Shown here: piece by piece, positions 5,266 through 5,564 of the stretch
How positions within the stretch are numbered: the first letter of the stretch is position 1
Layout of the letters: the number at the start of each line of letters is the position of its first letter
Notes under the pieces: model-generated
The model's database searches: none
What the model was told of the DNA's origin: nothing
Seen by the model: only the letters and a program-made list of their open reading frames with translations
Assembly (NCBI GenBank): GCA_025060055.1
Contig: JANXCK010000079.1
Coordinates: forward strand, 1 to 5,564
Direction of reading: 5' to 3'
DNA length: 5,564 nt
From: Fimbriimonadales bacterium
GTDB taxonomy: Bacteria; Armatimonadota; Fimbriimonadia; Fimbriimonadales; GBS-DC
Made by a program: the position numbers and the translations under genes

Positions 5266-5564
5266 CACACTCACCGCCTGTATGTGTACCTATTCCACCA
5301 GCGCGGCTTGCCCGTCGCGCCCTGCTTCCACCTCCTGCAGGCGTTTGCTAAGCACGGTGCACATACTCGCTGCCGCCAACTACCCCCAGCAAGGTCAATC
5401 AGCACTGCGCTGCGCTACTCGTGTTGTACGTTGCAAGACAACGATATGTCCTCAAGACAACACGCTCTAAACTCTTGCGCCCGAATCCCCCGCGTCCGAA
5501 GCCACGTGAGCACTCTGCGCTTTATATCCTCGCACCGCCACTGCGCCTCTACTCCACGCGTTTG
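5266..5564. other. No supported gene; fragments and small repeats upstream of the antitoxin
   Basis: About 300 bases with no complete gene. On the minus strand a frame is open from the window edge to TAG at 5417-5415 (49 residues, containing WRCEDIKRRVLTWLRTRG); it could be the 3' end of a gene lying outside, but I recognise no family. A second small minus-strand frame, ATG 5364 to TAG 5292-5290 (24 residues, MCTVLSKRLQEVEAGRDG...), ends 24 nt before the antitoxin start and may be a leader or remnant. No convincing -10/-35 pair for the antitoxin-toxin pair was found. A TTGACC at 5398-5393 has no -10 at suitable distance. Confidence 0.4.
5420..5464. repeat. Cluster of inverted and direct repeats
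   Basis: CGTGTTGT (5420-5427) is a perfect inverted match to ACAACACG (5457-5464). Between and overlapping them, CAAGACAAC occurs twice in direct orientation (5434-5442 and 5453-5461, 19 bp apart), and CGTTG (5429-5433) pairs with CAACG (5439-5443). The cluster lies about 155 nt upstream of the antitoxin start. It could be a protein-binding site or a folded RNA, but its distance from the antitoxin is large for an autoregulatory operator. Confidence 0.4.

Noticed and set aside
4961..5470. A 169-residue open frame on the plus strand
   Set aside because: It is antisense to the antitoxin and toxin and is S/R/T-rich without a domain.
1..5564. CRISPR array, insertion sequence or riboswitch
   Set aside because: No regularly spaced direct repeats, no transposase motif or terminal inverted repeats, and no recognisable riboswitch core were found on either strand.

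Overview
The window reads as chromosomal DNA of a GC-rich (about 60% by eye), probably thermophilic bacterium that makes meso-diaminopimelate or lysine and carries Hfq. Three things together suggest Armatimonadota (Fimbriimonadia-like) as a working guess: a compact miaA-hfq-dapF operon, a secreted subtilase with Ig-like repeats, and a PIN-type toxin-antitoxin pair whose antitoxin begins MSLTGTVRGNTIVLD. No phylogenetic marker here settles this.

Layout. Positions 1-462 hold no believable gene. They contain an 89-nt nested palindrome (45-133) and two back-to-back hairpins (268-320). Next, on the minus strand and read right to left, is a tightly packed operon: miaA (2445-1504), hfq (1520-1254) and dapF (1257-463). 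Its genes overlap by 17 and 4 nt. A good sigma-70-like promoter (-10 TATAAT at 2609-2604) lies upstream, and between promoter and miaA sits a 48-codon coiled-coil frame that looks like the C-terminal tail of a Uma2-type protein. Divergent from this operon, on the plus strand, is a 700-residue secreted subtilisin-family (S8) protease (2672-4774) with a signal peptide, a prodomain, a complete catalytic triad and three repeats of about 94 residues. Immediately 3' of it, on the minus strand, lies a decayed toxin-antitoxin module: a PIN toxin lacking its C-terminal third (5054-4722) and its antitoxin (from 5265), whose reading frame runs on into the toxin. The last 290 bases contain small repeats and frame fragments but no gene I can support.

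Function. MiaA (tRNA i6A37), Hfq (RNA chaperone) and DapF (diaminopimelate epimerase) are housekeeping proteins, probably co-transcribed and translationally coupled. The protease is an accessory exported enzyme. The two broken genes flanking it have lost exactly the parts that would face the protease. This suggests that one replacement or insertion event placed the protease between the toxin-antitoxin module and the miaA operon. That scar is the most interesting structural reading of the window. I see no sign of a complete novel system.
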